A stretch of 64,000 nt of DNA from Actinocrinis sp035605935 (GCF_035605935.1 NZ_DATNGK010000216.1:25538-89537), one strand, 5' to 3'; positions 16,474-25,501 are shown, counted from the first letter of the stretch. The notes: a model not told the origin generated them from the letters alone. Translations and numbers: made by a program.

Positions 16474-16911
16474 CTATGACAGCATTTGACGGTGTAAGGC
16501 CACTGGTTGATCCGTGGTCGGAAGTTTATCCGCGAAGAGTGCCGGGGCTGGATGCGTGTCCTGATTTCCCTGGCTCTGAGGCCGATGCCGCCGGTCGACC
16601 GCGGGCGTTCGGGCGGCCTCGTCCCGCGCGACGAAGTTGACAACTGCGCTGGCCAGGCTCTCGACGGTGAGACCGCGAGGATCAAGGCCGGCCGCAGAGC
16701 GCACGGTCCTGACGGTCAGCAGGTGGCACCCCGCAGTCGTGTATCCGACCTCGATGGCCCATGGCCGTCCGTCGATCTCCTCCGCACCGAGGACCGCCGC
16801 CGCGCCTTCCACCGGCCCGGCGGCAATCGCGACGGGGCCCGGGAAACGCGCCAGTAATTGCGCTGGGCGGGGGACCCGCGATCGCGGGTCCCCGTGGTTC
16901 GAACTGTCCAT
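16474..16911 (-). CDS. Hypothetical protein (up to 145 aa)
   Basis: I do not recognise this gene. Residues 15-105 look like a small globular protein (RFPGPVAIAAGPVEGAAAVL, RPWAIEVGYTTAGCHLLTVR, LTVESLASAVVNFVARDE). The last 35 residues look less like coding sequence. Codons 6-14 contain a perfect 24-bp palindrome, so the real start may be downstream of ATG 16911. It is 68 bp upstream of the solute-binding fusion gene on the same strand. Confidence 0.45.
   Translation of the reverse strand: MDSSNHGDPRSRVPRPAQLLARFPGPVAIAAGPVEGAAAVLGAEEIDGRPWAIEVGYTTAGCHLLTVRTVRSAAGLDPRGLTVESLASAVVNFVARDEAARTPAVDRRHRPQSQGNQDTHPAPALFADKLPTTDQPVALHRQMLS
16870..16893. repeat. Perfect 24-bp palindrome
   Basis: The arms GGGGACCCGCGA and TCGCGGGTCCCC abut with no spacer. 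It lies near the 5' end of the hypothetical gene at 16474-16911 and could be an operator or a cruciform/hairpin. Confidence 0.7.
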
Positions 16912-17381
16912 TGATCCGTGTATCTCTTTCGATTCGCCGCTGCGCCGAGTCAGTCAGGTGATCGTGGTGGTGTCGTACGGCCCGCCCGAGTAGCAGATCC
17001 ACCAGATCCGGACCCGGTCGCAGTGCCCCGCGCGCCGCGCCCGAAACACGCAGCCCTGCGCGGAACGAAATCGTCACCGCCGCATCATCGCGGCCGTTCG
17101 CCAGCTAAGGCCTCGGCCGGATCCTTCTGAACGGCCAGTTCAGTGGGAAACAGGAGACTGTTGAACTGGCTCCGGAACATTCGGGGCTCCCGAGGCGTTA
17201 GCCAATATGGTCGCGCTTTTTTTCGTGTTTGCCGCGCTTCGCGGATTCATCGTGGTGCGGGTGTGTTGCTTGTCTTCGCAGTAGCTGCAGGAGCCCGTCT
17301 TGAACCCGCGGGCCAGCGGGGGCACAGGCTGCGCATCGCAGACGGCCCAGGCCTGTGGCCATACGAACATCCAGGAGACTC
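16912..17381. other. Intergenic region upstream of the desaturase
   Basis: These 470 bp contain only ORFs without convincing codon bias. A run of seven T residues at 17217-17223 is unusual for this GC-rich DNA and lies 24 bp after a small TCGGG/CCCGA stem-loop. The desaturase ribosome site AGGAG (17373-17377) is at the right end. Confidence 0.5.
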
Positions 17382-18407
17382 ATCACGTCCATCGACACCG
17401 CTCAACGCGGCAGCGACTTTGCGCAACTGTCCCGCACGGTCAAGCAACACGGGCTGCTCCAGCGCCGCCAAGGCAGTTACATCCTGAAGTTCGCGATCAA
17501 CGCCGCGCTACTGGCCGGCGGGTGGATGGCATTCGCGCTGCTGGGCTCGTCCTGGTGGCAACTGGTCACCGCCGCGTTTCTCGCGGTCGTCTTCACCCAA
17601 CTCGCGTTCGTCGGCCATGACGCCGGCCACAAGCAGATCTTCGCCGGCAAACGCGCCAACGACGTTGTCGGCTACCTGCATGCCGGCCTGGTCGGCATGA
17701 GCTACGACTGGTGGATCAGCAAACACAACCGCCACCACGCCAACCCCAACCACGAGGACGAAGACCCCGACATCGCCATCCCGTTGCTGGCCTTCACCAG
17801 CATGCAGGCTGCCGCGAAACGCGGCGTGCCGCGCTGGGTGGCCAAGCACCAGGCAGTGTTCTTCTTCCCGCTGCTGGCACTGGAGGGCCTGAGCCTGCAC
17901 ATGTCGGGCATCAACGCCGTTCGGCGGCGCGAGGTCAAAGCCACCGGGCTGGAGGCCGCCCTGCTGACGATCCACATAACCGGCTACCTCACCGCCGTGT
18001 TCTGGGTGCTCTCCCCGCTGCAGGCGATCGCGTTCATCGCGGTGCACCAAGGTCTGTGGGGCCTTTACATGGGATGCTCGTTCGCGCCCAACCACAAGGG
18101 CATGGCCACCCTGTCGGCCGGCCAGAAGCTGGACTATCTGCGCAAGCAGGTCCTCACCTCGCGCAACGTGCGCGGCGGCAGGATCGTCGACTTCCTCCTC
18201 GGCGGGCTGAACTATCAGATCGAGCACCACCTGTTCCCGAGCATGCCACGGGCCAACCTGCGCCACGCCCAACCGCTCGTCCAACAGTTCTGCGACCTCA
18301 GTGCCATCCCCTACACCCAGACCAGCGCCATCGGCTCATACGCCCAAGTGCTGCGCCACCTGCACGCCATCGGCGCACCGCTGCGCCGAAAAGCCCACGC
18401 GTCTTGA
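17382..18407 (+). CDS. Membrane fatty-acid (acyl-CoA/lipid) desaturase
   Basis: The protein carries the three histidine boxes of membrane di-iron desaturases, HDAGH (HxxxH), HNRHH (HxxHH) and QIEHH, with hydrophobic segments around them (KFAINAALLAGGWMAFALL, LEAALLTIHITGYLTAVFW). It inserts a double bond into acyl chains; the QxxHH third box is typical of front-end/DesA3-like enzymes. The natural start appears to be the ATC at 17382: AGGAG lies 4 nt before it and the residues after it (TSIDTAQRGSDFAQL) look like a normal N-terminus. GTG 17355 in the same frame lacks a ribosome site. It is a single gene, convergent with the P450. Confidence 0.85.
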   Translation: MTSIDTAQRGSDFAQLSRTVKQHGLLQRRQGSYILKFAINAALLAGGWMAFALLGSSWWQLVTAAFLAVVFTQLAFVGHDAGHKQIFAGKRANDVVGYLHAGLVGMSYDWWISKHNRHHANPNHEDEDPDIAIPLLAFTSMQAAAKRGVPRWVAKHQAVFFFPLLALEGLSLHMSGINAVRRREVKATGLEAALLTIHITGYLTAVFWVLSPLQAIAFIAVHQGLWGLYMGCSFAPNHKGMATLSAGQKLDYLRKQVLTSRNVRGGRIVDFLLGGLNYQIEHHLFPSMPRANLRHAQPLVQQFCDLSAIPYTQTSAIGSYAQVLRHLHAIGAPLRRKAHAS

Positions 18408-18512
18408 AAGCCGGACGCGGACGGGCTGGGCTGGCGCGCGCTCACCGACGATCGCCTGCTCGGCGCTGTCCAGTTCCCAGACAGCCGGACCTTCCACACG
18501 ATATGCAAGCAT

Positions 18513-19919
18513 TCAGCCGCGCCACGCCGCGCCGATCGGTTGGTGGGCATCTTCCGGCTGTGCTGCAAGGCCACGTGCTGCGCGCTGATTCTCGAGCGAT
18601 TCGCGGCGCCTGGGCGTCAGCAGCAGCGGCACCGTCTTCGGTTCCGGCAGAGAACTGGGAGACTCCACGATCTCGGCATTCGCGGGCAGAGCGAGCTCCC
18701 AACGCGAGGCGATGGCCGTGAGGGCGGCGGCCATGACGGCCATGGCGAAGTGTTCTGCGATACACCGATGCGGGCCGATGCCGAAGGGGATGAAGGCGCC
18801 TCGGGGTCCGTGAGCTGAATCGAGGCTGGGGCGATACGGATCGAAGCTGAGGGGATCTGGATGGAAAGCCGCATTCCGGTGCATCGCGCGCGGGCTGTAG
18901 CCCACCTCGGCTCCAGCAGGGAGGCGGACACCGTCCAGCTCGACGGCGTGCCGGGCGCGCCGGGTAAAGAGGATCGGCGAGTGCAGGCGCATCGTCTCCT
19001 GCAGCACACGGCGAGCATAAGACGGCTGCGCGGCGCGCTGCGTTGCGAGTCTGTCGGCCTCGGCGTAGAGGGGGTGCGCGGTGCGCGGGTGAGAGGCCAG
19101 TTCCACCAGCGCCCAACTCAGCGTTGTGCTGGTCGTCTCCAGCGCCGCGAACAACAGGATCAGCAACTCGCCCTGGATCTCAGCCGGGCTGAGCCTCGCG
19201 CCGTCGTCGCCGACGCCCGCACGCAGCAGCGCGTCGAGTACGTCGTGACCCGCAGCGGACTGCTGGCGTTCGCGCTCGGCGATCATTCGCGCGACCAGGC
19301 TCCGGAATCGCAGCAGTGCGCTGTTGAGCTCCCGCTTGCCTGGGACGGGTAGCGCGCCGAGCGCGGCGGGCAGCAGCGTGCCCGGCAGCAGCCGCAGTGC
19401 GACCAAGTGAATCGTGCGCTGGATGTCATGGATCTCCCCCTGCGACAGGTCACCACCGAAAAGACCGTGCAGAACGCACGAGGCGGTGTAATCCGCCACC
19501 TGCTGCTTGACGTCGGGCATCGGGCCCGCCCGCCAGGATTCGGCCAGCCCGGCGGCATTGCGGCGCAACATCTCAGAATGCGAAAGCACACTTCCCTTGT
19601 TGAACGCGGGCTTGAGCATGCGGCGTTGCGCAGCATGCGGTGCGCCGTCCAGCGCGATCGGCGGGCGGCCGAAGTGCCCGGCGAGCTGGTCGAAGAAGCG
19701 GCCTCGCTCGAACGCCTCGCCGTCGATTTGGAGGCGGTGCACGGTTTCCGGCTCGTTGGCGAGATAGAGGTTGAGCGATCCGAGTCGCACGCGCACCAGC
19801 GGATCGGCGGTGCGGGTGGACTCGAAGAAGCCCACCGGGTCCAGCATCGCGGCCGGGAGGTGTCCAAGCAGTAGCCTGCGACCTGGAGCGTCCGGGCAGT
19901 TACCGCCTTCGGTCTTCAT
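18513..19919 (-). CDS. Cytochrome P450
   Basis: The 468-aa enzyme has an I-helix with ALETTSTTL, a K-helix ExxR in LQETMRLHSP, and the heme loop FIPFGIGPHRCIAEH with Cys386. It starts at ATG 19919, 9 nt after AAGGAG; more upstream sequence in this frame is shadow. It needs electrons from a ferredoxin and reductase, neither of which is encoded nearby. It is the last gene of the leftward operon, 26 bp after the methyltransferase, and probably performs a late hydroxylation or oxidation of the pathway product. Confidence 0.92.
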   Translation of the reverse strand: MKTEGGNCPDAPGRRLLLGHLPAAMLDPVGFFESTRTADPLVRVRLGSLNLYLANEPETVHRLQIDGEAFERGRFFDQLAGHFGRPPIALDGAPHAAQRRMLKPAFNKGSVLSHSEMLRRNAAGLAESWRAGPMPDVKQQVADYTASCVLHGLFGGDLSQGEIHDIQRTIHLVALRLLPGTLLPAALGALPVPGKRELNSALLRFRSLVARMIAERERQQSAAGHDVLDALLRAGVGDDGARLSPAEIQGELLILLFAALETTSTTLSWALVELASHPRTAHPLYAEADRLATQRAAQPSYARRVLQETMRLHSPILFTRRARHAVELDGVRLPAGAEVGYSPRAMHRNAAFHPDPLSFDPYRPSLDSAHGPRGAFIPFGIGPHRCIAEHFAMAVMAAALTAIASRWELALPANAEIVESPSSLPEPKTVPLLLTPRRRESLENQRAARGLAAQPEDAHQPIGAAWRG

Positions 19920-19945
19920 GACATACGGCTCCTTAGTCTCAAGTC

Positions 19946-20803
19946 TCATTGCGCCGCTGGCACGGTCCCGACGCACAGCACCACACCCTCGCGGACGTAG
20001 CCGTCGGCCGACCGCAGCGGATGGTCCGGGTGATCCGGGTCTGCGAGCACCCGCCATGCGTCGGTGCGCGAGCCGTGTGGGATTTGCGCGGCCAGTTGGG
20101 CGCATGCACGGCTGTAGAACTCCTGGGCGGCCTCGGTGAGGGGGGCGAAGTGCTCGGCCAGAAGCGTGCGTTGACGCACCGACTCGAGACCGGCGGCGCG
20201 CAGATAGCGGTAGAGCGCGCCGCTTCGGCGCAGTTGTCGGGCGTAGCCGGGGTTGGCGGCCGCGGCGCGGAAGAAGTCCGCGAACAGGTCGGGGTCGCCG
20301 GGCTGGACGGTGATCAGCCGCGCATCCAGGTCCTTGACCGCGACGAGGCCGCCTGGTCGGGTGACCCGGCGAAATTCCGCGAGCGCTCGCAGCAGCGAGT
20401 CGTCGTCGAGGTATTGGACGGTGTTCGAGCACCAGACCGCGTCGAACGCGTCGTCAGGGTAAGGCAGTTCCCGGATATCGCCGGTGCGCACGTCGGCCGC
20501 GACTCCGGGTACTGATTCGCTCACTCGCCGCGCCGCTAAATCCGCGTTCTCCGGCGCCAGATCGATGGCGCTGACCGCCCCGGCGGGTCCGACCAGATCG
20601 CAAATCCAGGGGAGGAAATCGCCGGGGCCGCAGCCCGCGTCGAGCACCCGCCAGCCAGGGCGCAACCCGACCAGATCGAGCGCTTTCCGGTAGGTCTCGA
20701 CGCACGCCTCGAAGTGGGCGTCGACGATGCTGTGATGCGTGAAGTCCTGACCGGTGGACGCGGCCAGCCCCCACGCCCCGCTGGTTGCCGTTCGCGGGCT
20801 CAT
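19946..20803 (-). CDS. Class I SAM-dependent methyltransferase
   Basis: The 285-aa product has the motifs VLDAGCGPGDFLPWI, AIDLAPENADLAARR, IRELPYPDDAFDAVWCSN and LRALAEFRRVTRPGGLVAV, as in Methyltransf_11/UbiE-like natural-product methyltransferases. The ATG overlaps the stop of the hydrolase gene by 4 bp (ATGA), so they are translationally coupled. The acceptor (O, N or C) is unknown. Confidence 0.88.
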   Translation of the reverse strand: MSPRTATSGAWGLAASTGQDFTHHSIVDAHFEACVETYRKALDLVGLRPGWRVLDAGCGPGDFLPWICDLVGPAGAVSAIDLAPENADLAARRVSESVPGVAADVRTGDIRELPYPDDAFDAVWCSNTVQYLDDDSLLRALAEFRRVTRPGGLVAVKDLDARLITVQPGDPDLFADFFRAAAANPGYARQLRRSGALYRYLRAAGLESVRQRTLLAEHFAPLTEAAQEFYSRACAQLAAQIPHGSRTDAWRVLADPDHPDHPLRSADGYVREGVVLCVGTVPAAQ

Positions 20804-21570
20804 CGGGCCACCGCCGCATGATCGACCAGGCGGCAGAGCGACGCCGTCACTGCTTCCGGGGCCTCGATCGGGGCGAGATGACCGCAGTGCGCGAGCACGA
20901 CGAGGAGCGCGCCGGGCAGGGCCGCGGCGGTGTTCGCGGCTTCGTGGAACGAGACGAGTTCGTCCTGCTCCCCCGCGACGACTACAGCCGGGACCCGCAC
21001 CTCGCGCAAAACTTCAAGGGCATCCGGCCGCTGCGCGATCGCGCGTTGCGCCCAAGCCAGCGCGTGCGGGTCGCAGGCTTCTGCGCTGGCGCGTACTCGG
21101 CGGACCAACTCCGGATTGCCGGCTCGCGTGACGGCACCGAGCAGCTGCGGCGCGGTAGCGTCGATCAGCGCGGCCCGCCGGCCCGGATCGATGATCGCGG
21201 TGGCGAACGCCTCGCGCTGCGCTCGCTGATCGAGGGTGTCGGCCGCGGCGCGTGCAGCGAACAGACCCAGCGCGGCGACACGGGAGGGGTGGCGGCGCAC
21301 GAAGGCCATGGCTACGTAGCCGCCCATGGACGCCCCGGCGATCGCAGCTCGCTCGATACCGTTCTGGTCCATGAGCCGGGCCACGTCATCCGCGACGAGG
21401 TCCAGGCTCGGCGGATCGTCCCCGAGCGGGGTCCGCCCGAAGCCGCGCTGATCGGGAGCCAGCACCCGGTGGCCCGCGGCGGTCAGCGCCTGCTGCTGGG
21501 CCTTCCACATCGTCGAGTCCTGAGCCAATGCGTGCAGCAGCACGAATGGTGTGCGGCCATCAGCGTGCAT
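20800..21570 (-). CDS. Alpha/beta hydrolase
   Basis: The 256-aa protein has the fold's hallmarks: an oxyanion segment PFVLLHALAQDSTMW, the nucleophile elbow GASMGG, an acid in VVVAGEQDELV and catalytic His in AHCGHLAPIEAP. ATG 21570 was chosen because upstream sequence in this frame is shadow of the LysR-domain gene, which it overlaps by 11 bp. Possible roles are ester or lactone hydrolysis, or acyl transfer in the pathway. Confidence 0.85.
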   Translation of the reverse strand: MHADGRTPFVLLHALAQDSTMWKAQQQALTAAGHRVLAPDQRGFGRTPLGDDPPSLDLVADDVARLMDQNGIERAAIAGASMGGYVAMAFVRRHPSRVAALGLFAARAAADTLDQRAQREAFATAIIDPGRRAALIDATAPQLLGAVTRAGNPELVRRVRASAEACDPHALAWAQRAIAQRPDALEVLREVRVPAVVVAGEQDELVSFHEAANTAAALPGALLVVLAHCGHLAPIEAPEAVTASLCRLVDHAAVAR

Positions 21571-22195
21571 GAGCGAGTACCGCCAGTTCGGCGTCGACGA
21601 CGAATGCCGCGGCTGCCTCAGGAAGGGCACGCTTCGCGCTCCAGCACAGCACGACCGGTGCCGGTGACAGGTCTGCGATGGGTACGACGCGCACATCAGA
21701 CGGCACAGCGCAAGCCAGAGAGGCGAATGACAGGTGCACGGTGTTCGTCGTGCGCAGTAGTTCGACCATGTCTGACACACTCTTCATCCGGTGCACTCGG
21801 CGGATCGCCGTCCCTTTCGGGGTGCGCGGCGGCACGACGCGGTCCCACACGTAAGCAGGGAAACCCTCCGGACAGCAGAACGCGTCGAACTCGGCGAGCT
21901 CTTCGAGCCCGACCTGATCGCGCCCGGCGAGCGGGTGGCCTTCGCCGAGAACCACGGCTCTTGCGTCCCAGGCGACCGGGCCGCTGCTGCGCAGATCAGG
22001 CTCGCGAAGTTCGTACTTGGCGATCATCAAGTCCATGTCGCCGTCGCGCAGGCCGCGGAACGGATCTTCGAGGCCGTACCGGACCCATCGAACGTCGCGT
22101 CCGGTGCGACCGGTTCCTTCCACGATCGAGCGGGGCAGGTCGGCGGCGCCATGTGTTCCGAGCCGAAACGGCGCGGTGTGCAGCAAGTCAGGCAT
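21560..22195 (-). CDS. LysR-type effector-binding domain protein lacking the HTH
   Basis: The 211-aa product corresponds to only the substrate-binding half of a LysR regulator: FRLGTHGAADLPRSIVEGTG, LEDPFRGLRDGDMDLMIAKY, VVLGEGHPLAGRDQVGLEEL, and a final strand VLCWSAKRALPEAAAAFVVD. No winged-helix segment precedes it, because the upstream DNA is the 3' end of the preceding gene (8-bp overlap). It may bind a pathway intermediate as a sensor or carrier, or be an eroded regulator. Its embedding in a coupled operon argues that it is translated. Confidence 0.75.
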   Translation of the reverse strand: MPDLLHTAPFRLGTHGAADLPRSIVEGTGRTGRDVRWVRYGLEDPFRGLRDGDMDLMIAKYELREPDLRSSGPVAWDARAVVLGEGHPLAGRDQVGLEELAEFDAFCCPEGFPAYVWDRVVPPRTPKGTAIRRVHRMKSVSDMVELLRTTNTVHLSFASLACAVPSDVRVVPIADLSPAPVVLCWSAKRALPEAAAAFVVDAELAVLAHAR

Positions 22196-22940
22196 CGGAA
22201 GCCTCCCTGGTCAGCGCGGCAAAGGCCTGAAGGCGGGCGGGATCGGCGGGATCGAGGTCGACGCGCAGCGCGACCGGTCGCGCGCAGAAGCCGACCAGAC
22301 GCGGGACCTGACGCAGCGTCACGCTGTCACCGGGCACGAGCAGTCCATCGAGTGCGGCCTCTGCGATCAGGTGGTTGAGGTGAATCAGCATCTGGGCCGC
22401 GGTCAGGCCGGCCGTGGCCACATACAGTTCCGCGTGCGAGCCGGTGTCGGCAGGCGCGCCCGGCAGAGCGAGCGTGATAGGGCGGGCGGGCAGAAGTGCG
22501 GCCGCGGGTGTCGTCGTGGCGAAGGGTTTCAGCAGCCGCCGCAACGGTAGGCAGCGACCGGCGTCGCAGGGCCCGAACCAAGCGGCCGTTCCGTCCGCGG
22601 CCAGGTGCTCGAATGCGAAGCGCTCACGCAGGGCGAGCGGATTGCCCGCGAGGAAGATCGTGCGAGTGAAGGCCGTGCGCCAATCCGCCACGACCCGCGG
22701 ATCGAGCGCGGCGGCGAAGCTCCAAGAGTGCTGGACGAAGGCCGGAATGAACAGATCGCGCAGGACTACGACGGCGTATATGCCGTCGCCGCCCGCTGCT
22801 GCGGACTCGGCGACCAGCGTCGAGCGTCGGCCGAGTAAGGCGGCCGGATCATCGGTCGCGTGCCGGTCGGCCAGATCAGGTCGCGCGCGCCGCAATCGTC
22901 GGGCCGCGTGTTCACGCAACTGTTGCTGCGTAAGCGTCAT
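22188..22940 (-). CDS. Conserved-looking protein of unknown function (250 aa)
   Basis: I cannot assign a function. From memory it resembles the uncharacterised actinobacterial DUF6182 family (unverified). Visible features are an N-terminal charged helix (LTQQQLREHAARRLRRARPD), an IYAVVVLRDLFIPAFVQHSW strand-helix, TRTIFLAGNPLALRERFAFE and an AELYVATAGLTAAQMLIHLN helix. There is no signal peptide or membrane helix. It overlaps its upstream neighbour by 4 bp (ATGA) and its downstream neighbour by 8 bp, so it is an integral part of the operon and may be a pathway enzyme or chaperone. Confidence 0.75.
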   Translation of the reverse strand: MTLTQQQLREHAARRLRRARPDLADRHATDDPAALLGRRSTLVAESAAAGGDGIYAVVVLRDLFIPAFVQHSWSFAAALDPRVVADWRTAFTRTIFLAGNPLALRERFAFEHLAADGTAAWFGPCDAGRCLPLRRLLKPFATTTPAAALLPARPITLALPGAPADTGSHAELYVATAGLTAAQMLIHLNHLIAEAALDGLLVPGDSVTLRQVPRLVGFCARPVALRVDLDPADPARLQAFAALTREASDA

Positions 22941-24100
22941 AGGAACACCGCCCGCAATAGGTCCATCGCCGGCCGCGGTCCATGTCGCGTGAAAAGTCCT
23001 GCGGTCAGCCGATAGGGATCCGTGAAGTGATGCGCGCCGCGATGCCGGTGGCGGACGGTCAGATCAGCCGGGCTGTGCGGACCGCGCTCGGCGGCCGCGT
23101 CGAGGATGCGCGCCGCGCGGGCGACGGTATGTACGAGCACGTCTTCGCGGAACGACTGCCGATCGCCCGGACCGAGTGTGGCTATGAAATAGAGCCGGGC
23201 GCCGAGGCGCAATGCCGGACCGTCGAAGCGCTCAGCCAGCCGCGGCAGCAGCCGGTCTGCGGTGACGTCCTGCCAACCGCCCTCTCGGGTGGCGGCGATC
23301 CGTCCCTCGATCGGGACGCGTCCCACCGCGACGGTGCGCGTCACTGCCCCGCATCGGTCGAGGGCTCGCGCCAGCAAACGGTAATCCGCGGCCAGCTCCG
23401 GATCATGCAGCAGGACTACTTCGTCGTAGTGGGAGGCCAGCGGTAGCAGGTCGCGCAGGGCGCAGGCCATCAGGTTGGGCCGGCCGTCCGCGCCGATGAT
23501 TTGGCGCAGCGGCCGGCCTTCGGCGGTCAGGTCGAGGAAGATAGGGCCGCCGATCGCGCTGTGATCGAGAAGGATGCCCGCCCAGGCCAGCCGGTTGATC
23601 GTTTCGGCCAGGCTGTATCCGGGCGGCTGGTGCTGCGCGAGTCCTGGATCGTGCAGGCCGAGCTTCGCGTAGTGTCCGCGCCATAGATCGAGCACCCGGG
23701 TGGCCGCGGGGTGCACCCAGCCTTGTTCGACTGCGGCGGCGTAGGGACGCACCGCCTCGCTCGAAGGCTGCCGCTTGGCCGCGCGAAAGCGCATGTAGAG
23801 CGCGCCGATCTGCTGCTCGTCGAGTTGCTGGTATTCGGCGTCGCCGACCTCGCGGTCCAAGAACTCCCAGAAGCCGAGCGTCTGCTCGGTCAGGTGGTAA
23901 CTGGTGTGGCCGGCCCGGTAATCCACATCGGCGAACAGCAGGCAGGCGCGGTACATCACGTCCGTCCACAGCAGACCTTTGAGATGTGACGGGGTCAGCG
24001 GTTTGGACGGGGTGACCGTGATCGGGGCGAGCAGGATCCGGGGACGGTTTTCGCGCGTTTCCGAGACGAGCCGGGGCGCGGCGCTGACGGTGCGGGTCAT
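22937..24100 (-). CDS. Protein of unknown function (387 aa), operon core gene
   Basis: I do not recognise the family. ATG 24100 has a good GGAGG 7 nt upstream and overlaps the monooxygenase stop by 4 bp. Segments that look structured are LLWTDVMYRACLLFADVDYR, HLTEQTLGFWEFLDREVGDA, YSLAETINRLAWAGILLDHS, GPIFLDLTAEGRPLRQIIG, YDEVVLLHDPELAADYRLLA and GARLYFIATLGPGDRQSF. It is soluble, with no P-loop, SAM or FAD motif that I can see. It could be a novel pathway enzyme; structure prediction would be the best first test. Confidence 0.8.
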   Translation of the reverse strand: MTRTVSAAPRLVSETRENRPRILLAPITVTPSKPLTPSHLKGLLWTDVMYRACLLFADVDYRAGHTSYHLTEQTLGFWEFLDREVGDAEYQQLDEQQIGALYMRFRAAKRQPSSEAVRPYAAAVEQGWVHPAATRVLDLWRGHYAKLGLHDPGLAQHQPPGYSLAETINRLAWAGILLDHSAIGGPIFLDLTAEGRPLRQIIGADGRPNLMACALRDLLPLASHYDEVVLLHDPELAADYRLLARALDRCGAVTRTVAVGRVPIEGRIAATREGGWQDVTADRLLPRLAERFDGPALRLGARLYFIATLGPGDRQSFREDVLVHTVARAARILDAAAERGPHSPADLTVRHRHRGAHHFTDPYRLTAGLFTRHGPRPAMDLLRAVFL

Positions 24101-25500
24101 GCCGGCACCTCCTGCGGACGGCGGGCCGCGGCGATCGCTTCGAGCAGCTCGGGTCGCCGCGGTGCGTCGCCGGGCGGAAGTCCTGTCGCGGCGGCGTGCC
24201 GGACCCGCTGCGCGAAGCCCGGCGCACCGAAGGCTTCCGCGGGCGTCTGAAGCGTCATCAGCATTCTGGTCAATGCACGCCAGACGTCCCGGTCCGCGGC
24301 GGCGGCCGCAGCTATCGGCGCGGGAGGAAGCGGGACGTCTGGGGCTTCCCGCCAGCGTCCGATGCGTTCCCGGTCGGCTTCGGCCGCATGCTCGAACCAT
24401 GGGCGCAACAGTTGCTGCGCGAGGTCGGCTGCTGCGGGCCCCGCTTCCATTTCGCCGCTTCCGGACAGCAGCGGTCCGAGCGCGAAGGCCTGCGCCAGTG
24501 CCAGGGCGATGCCGCGACCGAACAGCGGATTGGTGACGCATGCGGCATCGCCGACGGGGTAGAGCCCGCGCACGCCTGATTGAAGGATGCTGATGCGTAA
24601 GGTGTTCGGCGGGGCGGTCATGGCGTAGACGGGCGAAACGGCGTCGCAGACATCTGTTTCGAGCCACGGCGCCAGCAGTGCCGACGTACGCACCGCCGAC
24701 GTGAAGGATTCGGGATCGCGCAGCGCACGCAGTGACCAGTCGCCCGGCAGCACGCCGAGCGCGACGGCGAAGGCGTCGCCGTCACCGGGATGCAGCACGG
24801 CGGCGCAGTGCGAGCCGACGTAACCTGCGGCGTGGCCGCGATTGAGCGGCCCAGGCAGGCCGCCGCCGCGCAGCCGATAGTGCCGCGCGTAGCCGGCGAG
24901 GCCAGACGGTGCGATCTCATCGGCGGGCAGGGGCACACCGGCGGCGCGCAGCCACGCACGCGATGCTGCGCGCCGGCCGGTGGCATCGACCACGAGCGAC
25001 GCGGGGACTTCGCCCGCACCGTCTGCGACAACGGCCCGCACTTCGCGCCGCGGCCCGAGACGCAGCGCGCGCACGGTGACTGCGTGGCTGACCTCGATGT
25101 TCGGGCGGCTCAGCGCGTACTGACGAAGGATCAGTTCGAAGACTGTACGGCGGCAGCCCAGCGCCACGAGGTCTTCGTCTCCCGGTGCCCGTTGTGCGCC
25201 GAACGGTCCGGCAGGCATGGCGGTAGTGAGGTCGAACAGCACCGCGCCGGCGGACAGCAGCGAGTCGAGCAGATCAGGGACGTGCCGTCGAAGCTCGCGC
25301 ACCGCCAGCGAGGTGATGGTGTGCGACTGGAACGCGTGCGGCACCGAAGGGCGCGCCCACCTCGGCGCCGCCTGCCGCGGCGGTCCCGGCGGTGGTGGTG
25401 GCTCCGCGTCGAGCACCCGTACCTCGTATCTCTCGCGGCTCAGGGCGAGCGCGGCCGCAAGGCCCGCCACACTTCCGCCGACGACCAGGGCCCGCCGCAT
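24097..25500 (-). CDS. FAD-dependent monooxygenase/oxidoreductase
   Basis: The 467-aa product has the N-terminal Rossmann dinucleotide motif VVGGSVAGLAAALALSRERY with an acidic strand end (EVRVLDAE), a central LVVDATGRRA, and the second FAD motif GLYPVGDAACVTNPLFGRG. This layout is that of group A flavoprotein monooxygenases and related halogenases; the halogenase WxWxIP motif is absent. It begins 1 bp after the methyltransferase gene ends and overlaps the 387-aa gene by 4 bp. It probably oxidises the pathway intermediate. Confidence 0.85.
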   Translation of the reverse strand: MRRALVVGGSVAGLAAALALSRERYEVRVLDAEPPPPPGPPRQAAPRWARPSVPHAFQSHTITSLAVRELRRHVPDLLDSLLSAGAVLFDLTTAMPAGPFGAQRAPGDEDLVALGCRRTVFELILRQYALSRPNIEVSHAVTVRALRLGPRREVRAVVADGAGEVPASLVVDATGRRAASRAWLRAAGVPLPADEIAPSGLAGYARHYRLRGGGLPGPLNRGHAAGYVGSHCAAVLHPGDGDAFAVALGVLPGDWSLRALRDPESFTSAVRTSALLAPWLETDVCDAVSPVYAMTAPPNTLRISILQSGVRGLYPVGDAACVTNPLFGRGIALALAQAFALGPLLSGSGEMEAGPAAADLAQQLLRPWFEHAAEADRERIGRWREAPDVPLPPAPIAAAAAADRDVWRALTRMLMTLQTPAEAFGAPGFAQRVRHAAATGLPPGDAPRRPELLEAIAAARRPQEVPA

Positions 25501-25501
25501 G

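Noticed and set aside
17140..17370. A 76-codon minus-strand frame upstream of the desaturase (contains a SCSYC segment)
   Set aside because: Weak codon bias, and its ATG lies within the desaturase leader; I see no ribosome site.
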